Source: Bacteroidales bacterium (GTDB lineage: Bacteria; Bacteroidota; Bacteroidia; Bacteroidales; UBA932). From it: DNA of 64,000 nucleotides. The stretch is from positions 1 to 64,000 of the forward strand of contig JAFSPG010000018.1 of NCBI GenBank assembly GCA_017443025.1, given 5' to 3'. Under the pieces are notes generated by a model, which was given only the letters and a program-made list of their open reading frames with translations, searched no databases and was not told the origin of the DNA. Position numbers and translations under genes: made by a program. This document shows, piece after piece, positions 17,812 through 26,623 of this stretch (the stretch's first letter is position 1; each line of letters begins with the position of its first letter).

Positions 17812-19116
17812 ATGGCAGAGAACAGGAAAACCGGCATTTGGAACATAATCGACCGTATCGAAGGCGACAAGATTATCTGGATGATAGTCCTGATACTTAT
17901 CGCGTTCTCCATCATCGCCATCTCCTCCTCCACTCCGCTGCTGGCAAAGATGCATCATACCTCGAGGATAAACATCATCTACACTCAGGTGGGCATCGCC
18001 ATCCTCGGCCTCGGAGTAATACTTTTCTTTTACACCTTCGTGAAGAAAATCGGCGTGCTCAAATGGATTTCGCAGCTGGGATTCTTTGCTTCCTTCCTGC
18101 TGCTGACGATGCTGGTGATAAAAATCCGCCTGCCCTTTATCAGAGTCGTCGATACGAATGATGCCGTAAGGGCCCTTTCAGTAATGGGCTTCCAGCTGCA
18201 CGTGTACGAGTTCAACAAGGTACTGATGATAATGTACATGGCCTGGGCGACGTCAGCCTACAACAGCGGCAAACTCCGCTGGGCCGACTATCTCGCCGAG
18301 CGCTACAACTGGCAATTCCTCAAAAACGACCACTGGCGCTTCCTCATATACATTATCCTTCCGGCCATGACCATTACGGCGATGACGTTGCAGGGGAGCA
18401 ACTCCAGCGCCATGTTCATCTTCCTTGTAATGTTCATGACAATGCTGCTGGGTGGAATAAAATTCAAGAAGCTCCTCCCTTACGGGCTCGCCGGCATACT
18501 TCTCGGCCTTACGCTGTTCGGCCTCAACTGGGTTTCCAACGGAAAGATTCTTCCGGGAATGCGCGTAGGCACTGCCATCGAAAGATTCTCCCTGGCGGGG
18601 CAGGATCCCGAGGAACAGCTCCTCGCGCTGGATGAAAAGAGCAAGGCCTTCGACGACTTGCTCGACAAAGTCCGCCAGCCCATAGCGGCGAAAGTGGCAA
18701 TCAGCGAAGGCGGAGTAATAGGGAAAGGCCCGGGCAGAAGCACGCAGAGATATGTAGTGCCCCTGATGTTCGGCGACTATATGTTCAGCTTCATAGTTGA
18801 AGAATTCGGCCTTGTAGGGGCCCTTGTGATAATTATTCTATTCGGAAGCCTACTGGCCAGAGGAGCGATACTTGTCAGGAACTGCACCAACACCTTTGCC
18901 CAGACGGCCATCGGCGGCCTTGTGGTAATGATATCCGGGCAGGCCCTTATGCATATGATGATAAACGCCGACCTCGGGCCGCTTACCGGACAGACACTGC
19001 CGATGATAAGCCACGGAAATTCATCCTTCCTGGCATTCAGCATAGCTTTCGGAATCATCCTGGCCACGAGCCGCATGGTAAAAAAACAGATGGAACAATA
19101 TGAGCAGCAGCAATAG
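17812..19116 (+). CDS. ftsW: Septal peptidoglycan glycosyltransferase (SEDS family)
   Basis: Polymerises lipid II at the septum with FtsI. ATG 17812 gives 434 aa starting AENRKTGIWNIIDRI; the frame is open upstream only by overlap with murD. About ten transmembrane helices are visible. SEDS features include FVKKIGVLKWI after the second helix, the long periplasmic loop, EEFGLVGALVII, and the C-terminal LPMISHGNSSF stretch that replaces the more common 'P.iSyGGSS'. It ends inside murG (17-nt overlap). Confidence 0.95.
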   Translation: MAENRKTGIWNIIDRIEGDKIIWMIVLILIAFSIIAISSSTPLLAKMHHTSRINIIYTQVGIAILGLGVILFFYTFVKKIGVLKWISQLGFFASFLLLTMLVIKIRLPFIRVVDTNDAVRALSVMGFQLHVYEFNKVLMIMYMAWATSAYNSGKLRWADYLAERYNWQFLKNDHWRFLIYIILPAMTITAMTLQGSNSSAMFIFLVMFMTMLLGGIKFKKLLPYGLAGILLGLTLFGLNWVSNGKILPGMRVGTAIERFSLAGQDPEEQLLALDEKSKAFDDLLDKVRQPIAAKVAISEGGVIGKGPGRSTQRYVVPLMFGDYMFSFIVEEFGLVGALVIIILFGSLLARGAILVRNCTNTFAQTAIGGLVVMISGQALMHMMINADLGPLTGQTLPMISHGNSSFLAFSIAFGIILATSRMVKKQMEQYEQQQ

Positions 19117-20251
19117 ACCATTGAGAGTGATAATCAGCGGAGGCGGTACCGGCGGGCATATCTTCCCGGCGGTATCTATCGCTAATGCCCTAAAAGAAAA
19201 CTGCCCCAAAACGGAGATACTTTTCGTAGGTGCGGAGGGCAAGATGGAGATGGAGAAAGTTCCGGCTTCGGGCTATAAAATCGTAGGCCTGCCTATCGCC
19301 GGACTCCAGCGTCGGCTCAGCCTGAAAAATATTTGGAACAACCTTAAAGTCCCCTTCAAGGTACTCCAGAGCACCCGTAGGGCCCGCAAGATTCTGAAAG
19401 AATTCAAGCCGGATATAGCTGTGGGCGTAGGCGGTTTTGCCAGCGGACCGCTGCTCAAGGCCGCCCAGAAGATGGGTATCCCCACCCTGCTACAGGAGCA
19501 GAACGGCTTTGCCGGGCTCACCAACAAGCTGCTCGGAAAGAAAGCCGGATGCATCTGCGTGGCCTATGAGGGAATGGAGAGGTTCTTCCCAGCAGACAAA
19601 ATCGTGATGACGGGTAATCCTATCCGCTCCGACATCGTCCCCGCAGGGGAAGAACTGATACGCGAAGGCCTCGAGTACTATAAGCTCTGCCCCGGTAAAG
19701 ACCATATCCTCATAGTAGGCGGAAGCCTTGGCAGCGGCACCCTCAACAAAGCGATGCAGGCCTGGATTAACGCAGGCTGCCCCGGCGGAGAAAATGTGGA
19801 GATAATATGGCAGTGCGGCAAGTACTACAAGAAGGGCGTTGATGAATTCATGGAGGCTGCGGCGGCTTCGGGCAAAGACCTGAGCAATATCCACCACAGC
19901 GACTTCATAGGAAGGATGGACCTCGCCTACGCGGTAGCGGACGTCGTCATCTCCCGCTCCGGAGCAAGCACGGTATCAGAGCTCTGCGCCGCACACAAGG
20001 CAGCCATCTTCGTGCCTTCGCCCAACGTAGCCGAAGACCATCAGACACATAATGCCATGGCCCTTGTCCGCAAGGATGCCGCCATAATGGTAAGGGACGC
20101 CGAGGCCGTGGAGAAACTGCTCCCCGAGGCTCTCGCCCTGCTCAAGGACGAAGAAAAGATACAGGCCCTGGAGAAGAACATAGCCAAGCTCGCCCTCAGG
20201 GACGCAGGCAAGACCATAGTGGAGGAAATTTACAAGCTTCTCGGAAAATGA
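19100..20251 (+). CDS. murG: Lipid II synthase (UDP-GlcNAc transferase)
   Basis: Adds GlcNAc to lipid I on the inner face of the membrane (GT28). The N-terminal glycine loop RVIISGGGTGGHIFPAVS and the second loop ILIVGGSLGSGTLNKAM are diagnostic. The UDP-GlcNAc region reads VISRSGASTVSELCA, then PSPNVAEDHQTHNA. The 383-aa length is normal. It overlaps ftsW by 17 nt and murC by 4 nt, showing tight translational coupling. Confidence 0.97.
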   Translation: MSSSNRPLRVIISGGGTGGHIFPAVSIANALKENCPKTEILFVGAEGKMEMEKVPASGYKIVGLPIAGLQRRLSLKNIWNNLKVPFKVLQSTRRARKILKEFKPDIAVGVGGFASGPLLKAAQKMGIPTLLQEQNGFAGLTNKLLGKKAGCICVAYEGMERFFPADKIVMTGNPIRSDIVPAGEELIREGLEYYKLCPGKDHILIVGGSLGSGTLNKAMQAWINAGCPGGENVEIIWQCGKYYKKGVDEFMEAAAASGKDLSNIHHSDFIGRMDLAYAVADVVISRSGASTVSELCAAHKAAIFVPSPNVAEDHQTHNAMALVRKDAAIMVRDAEAVEKLLPEALALLKDEEKIQALEKNIAKLALRDAGKTIVEEIYKLLGK

Positions 20252-21597
20252 AACGTGTTTACTTCATAGGAATAGGCGGAATCGGAATGAGCGCCATAGC
20301 CCGTTACTTCAAGCGCAAAGGCCTGGAGGTAAGCGGCTATGACAGAACCCCCTCGGATCTTACCAAGGCTCTCGAGGAGGAAGGCATACCGGTACACTAC
20401 AGCGACGATATTTCCTTCGTTCCGGCCAAAGAGGATACCATGGTGGTCTATACTCCGGCCATTCCTTCTGATATGGGCGAACTCTGCTATGTGAAGGAAA
20501 AGGGATACAAAGTGGTCAAGCGTTCTGCCATTCTCGGCGAGATTGCACGCGGTCAGGACTGCCTTGCTGTTGCAGGCACCCACGGAAAGACCACGACTTC
20601 GACCATGGTGGCCCATATTCTTACGGCCGCCGGAGCCGGCTGCAGCGCCTTCCTCGGAGGTATTTCAAAGAATTACAATTCAAACCTGATAGTAGGCGAC
20701 AAGCCCGTGATTGTAGCTGAGGCCGACGAATTCGACCGCTCCTTCCTGCAGCTCTTCCCGAAGATTGCAGTGATTACGGCCATGGACCCCGACCATCTCG
20801 ACATCTACGGCACCGCCGAGAGTTACCGCCAGGCTTTCAGGGATTTCGCCGCGCAGGTCAGCGACACCCTCATTATCCGCGAAGGGCTGCCAATCAGCGC
20901 CGGTGACACCAAGGCAAAGATACTCTCCTACTGCTTTGACAGCACTACGGCCGACTTCAGGGCTGAAAACGCAAGGATTGACGAGTTCGGGCACTACGTT
21001 TTCGACCTCGTTTATCCCGGCGGAACTATTAAGAATATGCGTGCCGGAGTTCCGGGCAGATTCAACGCCGAGAACACGCTGGCAGCAGCGGCGCTCTGCC
21101 TTGCCTACGGCACGGCAGAGGGAGCGGTACGCTCCGGAGCAGACTCCTTCGCAGGAGTCTGCCGCCGCCTCGACATCCACCTCAACCGTGGCGGCAAGCT
21201 GGTGTACGTCGACGACTACGCCCATCACCCTGAAGAACTCGCCTCGGCCATACGCTCCCTGAGGGGAATCTTCCCTGGGAAGAAGCTTACGGCTATATTC
21301 CAGCCCCACCTTTACACGAGGACGCGGGATTTCGCCGACGGCTTTGCCGCCTCTCTCAGCCAGGTGGACAAGCTGATACTCCTGCCTATCTACCCTGCCC
21401 GCGAAGAACCCATCCCGGGAGTTGACTCGGAAATGATTCTGGGCAAGGTTACTGCCCCCGAAAAAGTGCTTATCCAGAAGGAGGACCTCATTTCCTATAT
21501 TGAAAAAGAACCCCTCGAAGTGCTGGTCACCTTCGGTGCAGGCAACATCGACCGATATATTGAACCTATAACCCGCCTGTTGTCGGAAAGAGCATGA
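20248..21597 (+). CDS. murC: UDP-MurNAc--L-alanine ligase
   Basis: Adds the first amino acid of the peptide stem. The N-terminal VYFIGIGGIGMSAIARYF binds the UDP moiety, and the ATP loop is GTHGKTTTSTM (about residue 110). ITAMDPDHLDIYG and VDDYAHHPEELASAI follow as expected. 449 aa, normal. Start and stop overlap neighbours by 4 nt each (ATGA), coupling it to murG and ftsQ. No ddl or murB gene lies next to it, which is common for this phylum. Confidence 0.97.
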   Translation: MKRVYFIGIGGIGMSAIARYFKRKGLEVSGYDRTPSDLTKALEEEGIPVHYSDDISFVPAKEDTMVVYTPAIPSDMGELCYVKEKGYKVVKRSAILGEIARGQDCLAVAGTHGKTTTSTMVAHILTAAGAGCSAFLGGISKNYNSNLIVGDKPVIVAEADEFDRSFLQLFPKIAVITAMDPDHLDIYGTAESYRQAFRDFAAQVSDTLIIREGLPISAGDTKAKILSYCFDSTTADFRAENARIDEFGHYVFDLVYPGGTIKNMRAGVPGRFNAENTLAAAALCLAYGTAEGAVRSGADSFAGVCRRLDIHLNRGGKLVYVDDYAHHPEELASAIRSLRGIFPGKKLTAIFQPHLYTRTRDFADGFAASLSQVDKLILLPIYPAREEPIPGVDSEMILGKVTAPEKVLIQKEDLISYIEKEPLEVLVTFGAGNIDRYIEPITRLLSERA

Positions 21598-22379
21598 AAC
21601 CGCTCGTAAGGAACATACTTGCCGGCTTCACCATCGCCGCCTGCTCCGCCCTTCTGGTCTTTGTAGACCGGGAGAGGGAAATCGAGCAGCGTCCGGTAAC
21701 CTGTTCCGGAGTCACGGTCACAATCCTCGACAGCGCAAAGGTTTCGTTCGTCACGGTAGCCGATGTAAAGGGCTACATACAGAATGAAGCAGGCCCCTGG
21801 CTGGGCCAGAAACCCGACAGCATAAAGCTGTGGCAGATAGAAGAGATACTCTCCTCCAAACCTGCAATCCGTAATGGCGAGGCCTATTTCACCGGCGCTC
21901 AGCTGCACGTTGACGTAATGCAGCGCGAGCCCGCCGTCAAGTTCTCCCTTTCCGGCGTAGAAAGCTTCTACGCCGATCCTTCAGGCTTCATTTTCCCCCT
22001 GCAGCCCGGGTATCGTTCCGACGTGCCGGTCGTGGAAGGAAACAGCCCGCTTGTGCTTCCCTCCGGATTCAAGGGCCGCATCGACAATGCCAAGGGAAGG
22101 GCATGGCTCGGGAGAATCATCGATCTTGCAAGTTTCATCAATGAACATCCCCAATGGAAAGCCCTATTCCCGGCAATCGAGGCCGACAGGGAGGGGAATC
22201 TCCGCCTTAAACCGGCCGTCGGCGAAGAAATCTTCATCTTCGGCCAGCCGCTGAGGGTGGAAGACAAATTTTCGAAGATTAAAAAGTATTATGAGTATAT
22301 AGCCGTACAGAACGGCGAAAGACGGGATTACAAAACCGTCAACATCAGTTTTAAAGGACAAATAATCTGCTCAAGGTAA
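21594..22379 (+). CDS. ftsQ: Divisome protein FtsQ
   Basis: A 261-aa bitopic protein in the expected ftsQ slot between murC and ftsA. A short cytoplasmic N-terminus precedes one transmembrane segment (about residues 8-23, ILAGFTIAACSALLVF). The POTRA-like region contains VTVADVKGYIQNEAGPWLGQ and the FtsQ beta domain follows (YADPSGFIFPLQPGY, RVEDKFSKIKKYYEYI). Sequence is divergent as usual for FtsQ; the call combines topology, YADPSG motif and context. Confidence 0.9.
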   Translation: MKPLVRNILAGFTIAACSALLVFVDREREIEQRPVTCSGVTVTILDSAKVSFVTVADVKGYIQNEAGPWLGQKPDSIKLWQIEEILSSKPAIRNGEAYFTGAQLHVDVMQREPAVKFSLSGVESFYADPSGFIFPLQPGYRSDVPVVEGNSPLVLPSGFKGRIDNAKGRAWLGRIIDLASFINEHPQWKALFPAIEADREGNLRLKPAVGEEIFIFGQPLRVEDKFSKIKKYYEYIAVQNGERRDYKTVNISFKGQIICSR

Positions 22380-22385
22380 GTTGTT

Positions 22386-23795
22386 ATGATTGAAGAGAGG
22401 TATATAGCCGCTATTGACCCGGGGACGGCGAGAATCGTGCTTACGGTTGCCAAGGTCGCCGGCGACGACATCCAGATTCTTTATTACAATTCGCTTCCTT
22501 CCGCGGGCATCCGCTACAGCGCGGTATACAATCCGCAGAAAGCGGCGGAGCCGATAAAGCGTCTGATAGCCGATGCCGAACAGGCCCTGAACATCAAGAT
22601 AAAGCAGGTCGTAGTAGGCCTGCCGAGATGGTACGTACGCGAAGAAATCGGCAATGCAAAAGTCGAGCGCTCGAATCCCGAGGAATCCATCACCAAAGAA
22701 GAGGTGGAAGCCCTCAAGAAGATTGCCCAGGAAGATTATCCTCTCCCCGACCCCGAGGCCGAGACCATCTACTGCGCAGTAGCCCAGTCCTTCTCGTCGG
22801 ATGAATACTTCCAGCAGATTGAAAGCGACATAATCGGCGAGATAAGCCGCAACCTGGAGGGTAATTTCAAGCTCTTCATCGGCAAGAAGAATTCCATCAA
22901 AACCCTCGACAAGATTTTCAGCAGCGCGGGCATCTCCATCGCCAGGAAATACTTCAACCCCGTGGTCCAGGCCAAGGCTGTACTTACCAGCGATGAAATC
23001 AGCGGAGGAGTAGCCCTCCTCGACATAGGCGCGGGAGTAGCCTCGGTATCCGTTTACCAGAACAGGATTCTGCGCCACTATGCAGCCATTCCGTTCGGAG
23101 GAAATAGCATTACCTCTGACATAAAGACCGAATGCTTCATCTCCGAAAGGCTCGCCGAAAATATCAAGCTCGCTTACGGAGCCTGCATCCCCGAGAAGCT
23201 CCAGACCCTCGGCGAGAAGATTCTCCAGATTGAAGGAGAGGATATGGAAAGCTACAAACAGGTGCCGGTCAAATATCTTTCAGAGATTATCACGGCCCGC
23301 GTAAAGGAGATTACCGAAGCCCTCCTGTACGAGATTCAGGCGAGCGGACTGTCCGAGAAACTTCGCCGCGGCATCGTAATTACCGGCGGCTGCGCCAACC
23401 TGACCAATATATCGATGTATATCAACGACCTCTCAGGATACAACGTAAGGCCAGGCTTCCCGAGAAAGAAATTCTCCGCTTCCGGCTGCCCCGGAATAAT
23501 AGATCCGGAAGCTACCACCTCCATTGGTCTGATACTCGCGGCAAAGGAAGACGGCCTCCCGAGCTGCATAGAAAATATGAGGATTCCTGAGACGGCATTT
23601 ACCTTCGCTGACGAGACTAAGCCTGTTGACATACATGAGCAGGCTCCGGTAGAAGATACTACAGTGAGCGACAACCCCGTCGAATCCGCTCCGGCGCCGG
23701 CCGCCCCCAAGGGCCCCTTCTTCAAGGTGTCTTGGAACAAATTCAAGGAATTCGTGGACGGAAGAGTCAAGGATATGGATAAAGAGATGATTTAA
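22386..23795 (+). CDS. ftsA: Divisome actin-like membrane tether FtsA
   Basis: Anchors FtsZ to the membrane and recruits the divisome. Actin/Hsp70-fold phosphate loops are visible: ERYIAAIDPGTARIVLTVAK at the start and ALLDIGAGVASVSVY near residue 215. IVITGGCANLTNISMYI is the adenosine loop. The last ~60 residues are a Pro/Ala-rich linker followed by WNKFKEFVDGRVKDMDKEM, a likely amphipathic membrane-targeting helix. The 469-aa length is slightly long because of that linker. Only 5 nt separate it from ftsZ. Confidence 0.95.
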   Translation: MIEERYIAAIDPGTARIVLTVAKVAGDDIQILYYNSLPSAGIRYSAVYNPQKAAEPIKRLIADAEQALNIKIKQVVVGLPRWYVREEIGNAKVERSNPEESITKEEVEALKKIAQEDYPLPDPEAETIYCAVAQSFSSDEYFQQIESDIIGEISRNLEGNFKLFIGKKNSIKTLDKIFSSAGISIARKYFNPVVQAKAVLTSDEISGGVALLDIGAGVASVSVYQNRILRHYAAIPFGGNSITSDIKTECFISERLAENIKLAYGACIPEKLQTLGEKILQIEGEDMESYKQVPVKYLSEIITARVKEITEALLYEIQASGLSEKLRRGIVITGGCANLTNISMYINDLSGYNVRPGFPRKKFSASGCPGIIDPEATTSIGLILAAKEDGLPSCIENMRIPETAFTFADETKPVDIHEQAPVEDTTVSDNPVESAPAPAAPKGPFFKVSWNKFKEFVDGRVKDMDKEMI

Positions 23796-23800
23796 GGACT

Positions 23801-25069
23801 ATGGTAGAAACATTGGACATTCTTGGAAACAATATCGCTCCCAGCGACTGGGAGACCGATTCCTCCATCATAAAGGTTATCGGCGTAGGCGGTGGTGGCT
23901 GCAATGCGGTGTCGTATATGTACCGCCAGAAAGTCAAGGGTTGCAGCTTCCTCGTGTGCAACACCGACGCCCAGGCCCTGAACAAATGCCCCGTGCCGGT
24001 AAAAATCCAGCTCGGAGAAGGCCTTGGCGCAGGAACAAACCCAACTGAAGGCCGTAACGCCGCGATTGAATCCCAGCAGCTCATAGCCGAAAAGCTGCTC
24101 ACCCCGAATACCCGTATGGTCTTCATCACGGCGGGAATGGGCGGCGGTACCGGAACGGGTGCTTCTCCCGTCATCGCCAAGATGGCAAAAGACAAGGGCA
24201 TACTGACGGTGGCCGTCGTTACCATCCCCTTCCGCAATGAAGGCGACGATACCCTTTCGAAGGCCATAGACGGCATCCACGAACTCGAACATAACGTAGA
24301 CAGCCTGCTGCTCATAAACAATGAGAAGCTGTACGAATATTACGGAAACGTTCTGGTGCAGGACGCCTATCCCCTGGCCGACGAAGTCCTGGCAACTGCT
24401 GTTAGGGGTATCACCGAGATTATCTCCACCACAGGCTACCGCAACGTCGACTTCAAGGATATCCGCAATATGATGCGCAACAGCGGAATGGCCCTGATGG
24501 GCTGCGGCCACGGCAGTGGCGAGAACCGCCTGAAAGATGCCGTTCAGGGCGCTCTGGACTCTCCCCTGCTCAATGATTTCGACCTCAAGACCTCGAAGAA
24601 CCTACTGGTAAACATTACCGTAGGAAATAATTCCAACGGCCTCAAGATGGACGATATCAAAACGCTTGAGGAAATGATTTCCAAGCAGACCGGTGGCACC
24701 AGGAGCTTCAAGCACGGCCTCGTACTGGTCGACGACCCCTCTTACGGCGACAAGGTGCAGATTACGGTGATTGCCACAGGCTTCAAGATGAATCTTATCG
24801 GAATAACCGGCACCGACCTCGGGAAAATCATTCCGGTTGAAAGGGACTTCGAATACCACAAGGCAGATCTCACTGGCGAGATTCTCCTGCCGAATGACGA
24901 TCCGAACACCACAATAATAGGTTACAGTTCCACCAAGAACGTAAGAAAGTTCAGTTTCTCGCCCGACAACAAGCCTGTACTTCTGGTAGAGCCCGGACAG
25001 GATAAGAGCGAGCTGGAGCAGACGGCAGCCATACGCCGTATCATTAAAAGTCACACAGAAGAAGAATAA
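23801..25069 (+). CDS. ftsZ: Tubulin-like division GTPase FtsZ
   Basis: Forms the Z ring. The GTPase domain shows IKVIGVGGGGCNAV (residues ~24-37), the tubulin signature GMGGGTGTGASPV (from about residue 112), VDSLLLINNEKLY, and the synergy loop region NVDFKDIRNMM. At 422 aa the globular core ends near VIATGFKMN, leaving only ~95 residues. These include a weakly conserved stretch and the tail SELEQTAAIRRIIKSHTEEE. I do not see the usual long disordered linker nor the canonical IPxFLRR-type tail peptide; AAIRRIIK may be its counterpart. gltX begins 3 nt after the stop. Confidence 0.96.
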   Translation: MVETLDILGNNIAPSDWETDSSIIKVIGVGGGGCNAVSYMYRQKVKGCSFLVCNTDAQALNKCPVPVKIQLGEGLGAGTNPTEGRNAAIESQQLIAEKLLTPNTRMVFITAGMGGGTGTGASPVIAKMAKDKGILTVAVVTIPFRNEGDDTLSKAIDGIHELEHNVDSLLLINNEKLYEYYGNVLVQDAYPLADEVLATAVRGITEIISTTGYRNVDFKDIRNMMRNSGMALMGCGHGSGENRLKDAVQGALDSPLLNDFDLKTSKNLLVNITVGNNSNGLKMDDIKTLEEMISKQTGGTRSFKHGLVLVDDPSYGDKVQITVIATGFKMNLIGITGTDLGKIIPVERDFEYHKADLTGEILLPNDDPNTTIIGYSSTKNVRKFSFSPDNKPVLLVEPGQDKSELEQTAAIRRIIKSHTEEE

Positions 25070-25072
25070 GAG

Positions 25073-26623
25073 ATGAGACGTACAAGAGTTAGATTCGCCC
25101 CCTCACCCACCGGTCCTCTCCATATGGGAGGAGTCAGGACTGCCCTTTACAATTACCTGTTCGCAAAGCAGAACGGCGGCGATTTCATTCTCCGCATTGA
25201 AGATACAGATTCACACCGCTTCGTCCCCGGAGCCGAGAAATATATAATCGAAGCCCTGAAATGGTGCGGAATCACCCCGGACGAAGGCGTTGACGCTGAA
25301 GGAAACGTGGTATCGGTAGCATCGGACAAGCATCCTCACGCCCCTTACCGCCAGAGCGAGCGCAAGCCTATCTACCGCAAGTACGCCGAGCAGCTGGTTG
25401 CCTCCGGCAACGCCTACTATGCCTTCGACACGGCAGAGGAACTTGCCGCGAAGCGCGCCGAGGCCGAAGCCGCCGGGCAGACCTTCATCTATAACCAAAA
25501 TACACGCAAGGAGCTCCGCAATTCGCTTACCCTCAGCGAGGCCGAGACCAAGGCCCTTCTCGAGGAGCGCAGCGACTGGACCATCCGTTTCAAGATGCCG
25601 GAGAATACCGTCGTAAAGATGGACGACCTCATCCGCGGACACGTGGAGGTCAACACCGACACCCTCGACGACAAAGTACTCTGGAAGAGGGCCGACGAAC
25701 TGCCCACCTATCACCTCGCCAACATAGTCGACGACCATCTGATGGAGATTACCGAGGTAATCCGCGGCGAGGAATGGCTCCCGTCCCTGCCCCTGCACTA
25801 TCTGCTTTATCAGGCCTTCGGCTGGACGGACACAATGCCCCGCTTCGCCCACCTTTCGCTTCTGCTCAAGCCCGACGGCAAGGGTAAGCTCAGCAAGCGC
25901 GACGGCGACAAGATGGGCTTCCCCGTCTTCCCCTTGCGCTGGGTTAACGCCGAGGGCGAAGTCTCTCGCGGATACCGCGAGGACGGTTACTTCCCCGAGG
26001 CCTTCGTAAACCTCCTGGCCTTCCTCGGCTGGAATCCCGGCGACGACCGCGAGCTCTTCACCCTCGAAGAACTTGTTCCGGTCTTCTCGCTTGAGCGAAT
26101 CATCAAGTCCGGCGCCCGTTTCAACCCAGAAAAGGCCCGCTGGTACAACCGCGAATACCTTAGGATGAAATCCGACTCCGAACTGGCGAAACTCCTCGCC
26201 CCCATTCTCGAGGAGAACGGACTCAAGGGAGCCTTCACAGACGAATATGTAACAAAGGCCGTAGCCCTTGTCAAGGAAAGGGCCTTCTTCGTGCAGGATA
26301 TCTGGGAGAGCGCCAAGTGCCTCTTCCTCGCCCCGAAGGAGTATAACCAGAAGGATGTGGAGAAGTTCTGGAAAGAAGACACTCCTGCCATGGTCAAGGC
26401 TGCAGTCAAGGACCTCGCCGAGAAGGGAGACTTCTCTTCCAAGGAGGCTATCGAAGAGCATCTGGTAGGCTTTATCAAAGGCAACGAATGGCCGATGGGC
26501 AAGGTAATGAACTCGCTGCGCCTTGTTCTTACCGGAGCCGCCAGCGGCCTCGGAATTGCCGACATAATAAGTTTCATTGGGCGGGATGAACTTCTCCGCC
26601 GCGTTAACGGATGTGCGCTCTGA
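25073..26623 (+). CDS. gltX: Glutamyl-tRNA synthetase
   Basis: Charges tRNA-Glu. The class I HIGH-type motif is within APSPTGPLHMGGVRTAL and the KMSKS-type motif is KGKLSKRDGDKMG (about residue 272). The C-terminal helical anticodon-binding domain includes GKVMNSLRLVLTGAASG. 516 aa, normal for Bacteroidetes. Its placement only 3 nt after ftsZ makes it part of the dcw transcript, an arrangement I do not know as standard. It overlaps truB by 13 nt. Confidence 0.96.
   Translation: MRRTRVRFAPSPTGPLHMGGVRTALYNYLFAKQNGGDFILRIEDTDSHRFVPGAEKYIIEALKWCGITPDEGVDAEGNVVSVASDKHPHAPYRQSERKPIYRKYAEQLVASGNAYYAFDTAEELAAKRAEAEAAGQTFIYNQNTRKELRNSLTLSEAETKALLEERSDWTIRFKMPENTVVKMDDLIRGHVEVNTDTLDDKVLWKRADELPTYHLANIVDDHLMEITEVIRGEEWLPSLPLHYLLYQAFGWTDTMPRFAHLSLLLKPDGKGKLSKRDGDKMGFPVFPLRWVNAEGEVSRGYREDGYFPEAFVNLLAFLGWNPGDDRELFTLEELVPVFSLERIIKSGARFNPEKARWYNREYLRMKSDSELAKLLAPILEENGLKGAFTDEYVTKAVALVKERAFFVQDIWESAKCLFLAPKEYNQKDVEKFWKEDTPAMVKAAVKDLAEKGDFSSKEAIEEHLVGFIKGNEWPMGKVMNSLRLVLTGAASGLGIADIISFIGRDELLRRVNGCAL

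Noticed and set aside
10031-25069. Absence of ddl, murB and murF from the dcw cluster
   Set aside because: These genes are commonly unlinked from the cluster in Bacteroidetes; not a novelty.
25211-26461. A 416-codon open frame antisense to gltX
   Set aside because: gltX carries complete catalytic motifs on the other strand; the antisense frame has no recognisable domain.
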